Notes under the pieces: generated by a model
The model's database searches: none
What the model was told of the DNA's origin: nothing
The model's input: only the letters and a program-made list of their open reading frames with translations
Assembly (NCBI GenBank): GCA_902764415.1
Contig: CACWVU010000018.1
Span: forward strand, 18,717 to 82,716
Length of the DNA stretch: 64,000 nt
Direction: 5' to 3'
From: an uncultured bacterium
GTDB lineage: Bacteria > Verrucomicrobiota > Kiritimatiellia > RFP12 > UBA1067
Made by a program: the position numbers and the translations under genes
Shown: in pieces, positions 61,664 through 64,000 of the stretch
How positions within the stretch are numbered: the first letter of the stretch is position 1
Layout of the letters: every line of letters starts with the position of its first letter

Positions 61664-63382
61664 ATGAGCGATTTTCTGATGTCGTTGAAGGACGTGACGC
61701 TGGCGTTTGGCGGGCCGAGCGTGCTGGACGGAGTGTCGCTTTCCGTCTCGAAGGGGCTGCGTGCGGCACTCACCGGTCGCAACGGCGAAGGCAAGTCGAC
61801 CTTGATGAAGGTGATTGCCGGCGAACTCGAGCCCGACTCCGGCGAAATCGTCCGCGCCCCCGGGCTCAAGACCGTCTACGTCTCGCAGGAGGTGCCGGCC
61901 GACCGTCCCGGCGACGCCGCCTTCAACGCGCTTTCCGGCGGCCGGCGCCGCCGGAGCATCCTCGAGGCGGCGCTGCTCGCTCGCCCCGACCTGCTGCTCC
62001 TCGACGAGCCCACCAACCACCTCGACATGGAGACGATCGACTGGCTGGAGGGGATGCTGCGCCGCGCGCGCGACATGGCCGTGATCGTGGTCACCCACGA
62101 CCGCCGCTTCCTGCGGAGGGTGGCGGCGAAGATATTCGACCTCGACCGCGGCGAGCTCTCGGGCTGGGAATGCGACTATCCGACGTTCCTGAAGCGCAAG
62201 GCGGAGCTGCTGGCGGACGAGCAGGTATACTGGGAGCGGAAGTCCCGGAAACTCGCCCAGGAGGAAGCGTGGATCCGCCGCGGAGTGAAGGCGCGGACAA
62301 CCCGCAACGAAGGTCGTGTCGCGGCGCTTTTGAAGCTGCGCGAGGAGTTCGCGGCGCGGCGGACTGCCGCGGGGACGGCTTCGATGCGGCTCGATACCGC
62401 CGCGTCGGGCGGCGTGTGCGTGCTGAAGGCAAAGCGTCTTTCCTTCACCTATCCCGGCGCGGAACATCCGGTGATCTCGGATTTCACGGCCACGGTGCTG
62501 CGCGGCGAGCGGATCGGCATCCTCGGCGCCAACGGCGCGGGCAAGACGACGCTCCTCAACCTGCTGACCGGAAGGCTCGCGCCGACGGCGGGAGAGGTGG
62601 TGCGCGGGACGAACGTGGAGCTTTCGTTCTTCGACCAGCTGCGGAGCGAGATGCGCCCGGAGCTGACCGTCGGAGAGAACATCGCGTCCGACCGCGACGA
62701 AGTGGTGGTGGGCGGAGTGAAGAAGCACGTCTATTCCTATCTCGCGGACTTCCTCTTCACGCCGGAACGGGTGCGCACTCCTGTGAAGGCGCTTTCCGGC
62801 GGCGAGCGCGCGCGGCTGATGCTTGCCAAGCTGTTCCTGAAGCCGGCGAACCTGCTGGTGATGGACGAGCCCACCAACGACCTCGACGTGGAGACGCTGG
62901 AGCTGCTGGAGGAGCAGCTCTTGGCGTATTCGGGGACGCTGCTGCTCGTCAGCCATGACCGCGAGTTCCTGAACAACGTGGTCACCTCGACCTTCGCGCT
63001 GGAAGGCGACGGCCAGGTGCGGCAGTATCCGGGCGGATACGACGACTACGTGCGCCAGCGCGCCGCCACGCCAGACCGCGGCACGGATCGGCGCGCCGAG
63101 GCAGGACGCGAGAAGCAGCCGCCGCGCCGGGACGATGCGCCTAAGCCGCGCGACCGGAAGCTTTCGTACAACGAGCGGCGAGAGCTGGACGCGCTGCCGG
63201 GTAGGATCGACGCGCTTGAAGGGGAACTCAAGGAAATCCGCGATGCGCTGGCGGACGGATCCGTCTACCGGACCGATCCTGCACGTGCAAAGGCGCTTTC
63301 CGACCGGCTGCCCCTTGCCGAAGCCGAGCTCGAGGCGGCCGTCGACCGCTGGGCGGAACTGGCCGAACGCAGTGGGGAATGA
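61664..63382 (+). CDS. uup: ABC-F ATPase, Uup-like
   Basis: The 572-aa protein has two tandem ABC domains without membrane segments: Walker A LTGRNGEGKSTLMKV and ILGANGAGKTTLLNLL, signatures LSGGRRRRSILEA and LSGGERARLMLAKLF, Walker B LLLLDEPTNHLDM and LLVMDEPTNDLDV. The linker between them (P-site tRNA interaction motif region) is highly basic and charged (WERKSRKLAQEEAWIRRGVK). A C-terminal coiled coil (RKLSYNERRELDALPGRIDA, ~500-570) is typical of Uup. Such proteins act on the ribosome or on branched DNA/accurate transposon excision. The ATG is 9 bp after the toxin stop with no clear ribosome-binding site. Confidence 0.93.
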   Translation: MSDFLMSLKDVTLAFGGPSVLDGVSLSVSKGLRAALTGRNGEGKSTLMKVIAGELEPDSGEIVRAPGLKTVYVSQEVPADRPGDAAFNALSGGRRRRSILEAALLARPDLLLLDEPTNHLDMETIDWLEGMLRRARDMAVIVVTHDRRFLRRVAAKIFDLDRGELSGWECDYPTFLKRKAELLADEQVYWERKSRKLAQEEAWIRRGVKARTTRNEGRVAALLKLREEFAARRTAAGTASMRLDTAASGGVCVLKAKRLSFTYPGAEHPVISDFTATVLRGERIGILGANGAGKTTLLNLLTGRLAPTAGEVVRGTNVELSFFDQLRSEMRPELTVGENIASDRDEVVVGGVKKHVYSYLADFLFTPERVRTPVKALSGGERARLMLAKLFLKPANLLVMDEPTNDLDVETLELLEEQLLAYSGTLLLVSHDREFLNNVVTSTFALEGDGQVRQYPGGYDDYVRQRAATPDRGTDRRAEAGREKQPPRRDDAPKPRDRKLSYNERRELDALPGRIDALEGELKEIRDALADGSVYRTDPARAKALSDRLPLAEAELEAAVDRWAELAERSGE

Positions 63383-63422
63383 GTTGGTTAGGTGGTTAGG
63401 TAGTTAGGTGGTTTGGTGGTTA
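63383..63422. repeat. octad array, five GGTGGTTA-type units
   Basis: Units read GTTGGTTA, GGTGGTTA, GGTAGTTA, GGTGGTTT, GGTGGTTA directly after the uup stop. This begins a 360-bp gene-free stretch that also holds the GGGGACAG palindromes and a long hairpin. Confidence 0.85.
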
Positions 63423-63470
63423 GAGTGCATGTTTTGCGCTGATTTTCCCCACAACTGCCATTGAGAACTT

Positions 63471-63517
63471 GGGGACAGACCCCAGCGATTTTGTCCCCAT
63501 TCTAGGGGACTGTCCCC
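63471..63517. repeat. GGGGACAG/CTGTCCCC REP-like palindromes
   Basis: GGGGACAGACCCC (63471-63483), TTGTCCCC (63491-63498) and GGGGACTGTCCCC (63505-63517) form an inverted set. Palindromes of this type are commonly scattered in genomes that encode RAYT transposases, and one such gene follows. Confidence 0.85.
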
Positions 63518-63564
63518 GTTGCCCAGGCGTGATTCCAGTCTGGTCCAGGGTTTTTGTCGCTCTG

Positions 63565-63634
63565 CGAACCTTAATGGAACCTTAAGCGAATCTAAAGATG
63601 AATTTAGATTCCATTAAGGTTCCATTAAGGTTCG
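63565..63634. repeat. 32-bp-stem inverted repeat upstream of the second RAYT gene
   Basis: The left arm (63565-63596, CGAACCTTAATGGAACCTTA and on) and right arm (63603-63634, ending CCATTAAGGTTCG) are complementary except for about three bases, with a 6-nt loop GATGAA. Each arm itself contains GAACCTTAA twice at 11-nt spacing. Confidence 0.85.
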
Positions 63635-63742
63635 ATTTCCCGGAATATGATATTATTCTCCTGTTCCGAAGGGGCATAGTCGCCGCGCACGGTGCGCGTC
63701 GGGCCCCGCCAGAACGCCAATAACGAAAGAGGAGAACACTCA

Positions 63743-64000
63743 ATGGCAAGGAAAAACAGGGTAACGGTCCCGGATGGGATCTACCACGTCACCGCGCGCG
63801 TCGCGCACCGCGCGATGCTGCTGATGGACGAGCGCGTCAAGGACCGCATCTGCGGCTGGATCCGCGACGTCGCGCGCTTCAGCGGCGTCGAGGTCTACTC
63901 GTACTGCGTGATGGACAACCACCTCCACCTGCTCGTCCATGTCCCGCGCGTGCCCGAGCGCTACTGGCTCGCGCCCGGCGAGGAGCCGGCTGCCCACGCC
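63743..64000 (+). CDS. RAYT/IS200-like Y1 transposase, truncated by window end
   Basis: The visible 86 residues begin MARKNRVTVPDGIYHVTARV and contain the HUH motif YCVMDNHLHLLVHVPR, the standard N-terminal half of a REP-associated tyrosine transposase; the catalytic tyrosine is beyond the window edge. AGAGGAG precedes the ATG. It is distinct from the RAYT-SLOG protein at 19975 (different motif context and no shared repeats). The GGGGACAG palindromes and a 32-bp-stem hairpin lie just upstream and are its likely substrates. A CGCGCAC-G-GTGCGCG palindrome in its leader (about 63683-63697) may be a further site. Confidence 0.9.
   Translation, partial: MARKNRVTVPDGIYHVTARVAHRAMLLMDERVKDRICGWIRDVARFSGVEVYSYCVMDNHLHLLVHVPRVPERYWLAPGEEPAAHA

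Overview
The window is GC-rich, densely coded bacterial chromosome (mostly plus strand, many ATGA/GTGA stop-start overlaps) that looks like a PVC-type anaerobe, most plausibly a gut Kiritimatiellota/Verrucomicrobiota relative. That assignment is an inference. It rests on an exosortase/EpsI pair, a eukaryote-like IleRS, oxygen-sensitive ThiH and ThiC, secreted glycosidase-like proteins, LamG surface proteins, and very long secreted TPR proteins. No rRNA or ribosomal protein gene is present to settle the phylum.

Layout. 1-5.2 kb: a ferredoxin tail, two secreted carbohydrate-related proteins and a BASS-family transporter. 5.3-18.3 kb: three consecutive secreted TPR/beta-module proteins (2567, 560 and 735 aa) ending in an M18 aminopeptidase. 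18.4-25.6 kb: a type I restriction-modification operon hsdM-(RAYT transposase fused to a DprA/SLOG-like domain)-hsdS-hsdR. 25.7-29.8 kb: a decayed surface-protein gene, then thiG-thiH-thiC on the minus strand behind a TPP riboswitch. 29.8-32.8 kb: a repeat-filled spacer with a 26-nt poly-C tract, then rpoD and a membrane-anchored RRM protein. 32.8-39.1 kb: DJ-1, ClC, a HAD-like protein, an RsuA-family pseudouridine synthase and topA. 39.1-44.6 kb: xerC, exosortase, EpsI, a WecA-like/CapD-like fusion and nagA. 44.6-45.1 kb: tRNA-Ser, a MITE-like inverted element and an unusual tRNA-Thr. 45.1-55 kb: ileS, a GNAT, gpmI (frameshifted), a beta-helix protein and a serine hydrolase. 55-57 kb: tRNA-Met, an HNH nuclease, an ABC ATPase and a membrane protein. 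57-61 kb: an ECF-like sigma factor read in frame into a LamG protein. 61-64 kb: a Phd/VapC-type toxin-antitoxin pair, uup, and a second RAYT cut by the window edge.

The most striking signal is repeat biology. (1) Five inverted pairs of REP-like hairpins (GTTG followed by a GGC-GNNA-GCC stem-loop) lie in the type I RM operon, all open in the coding frame and centred on the RAYT gene that probably mobilised them. (2) At least nine short arrays of 7- or 8-nt units with different unit sequences lie in promoters, intercistronic gaps and coding genes, including an inverted pair that appears to add about 30 residues to IleRS. (3) A second REP family (GGGGACAG[A/T]CCCC) accompanies the second RAYT and also lies in the sigma-LamG joint. 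(4) Homopolymers sit at phase-variation positions: G9 inside hsdS between the two specificity halves, and C26 touching the rpoD -35 box.

Many recognisable promoters share a -10 of the form GGTATA(A/C)T, often with TTGACA-like -35 boxes 17-18 bp upstream. At least two genes appear to start almost at the expected transcription start (leaderless).
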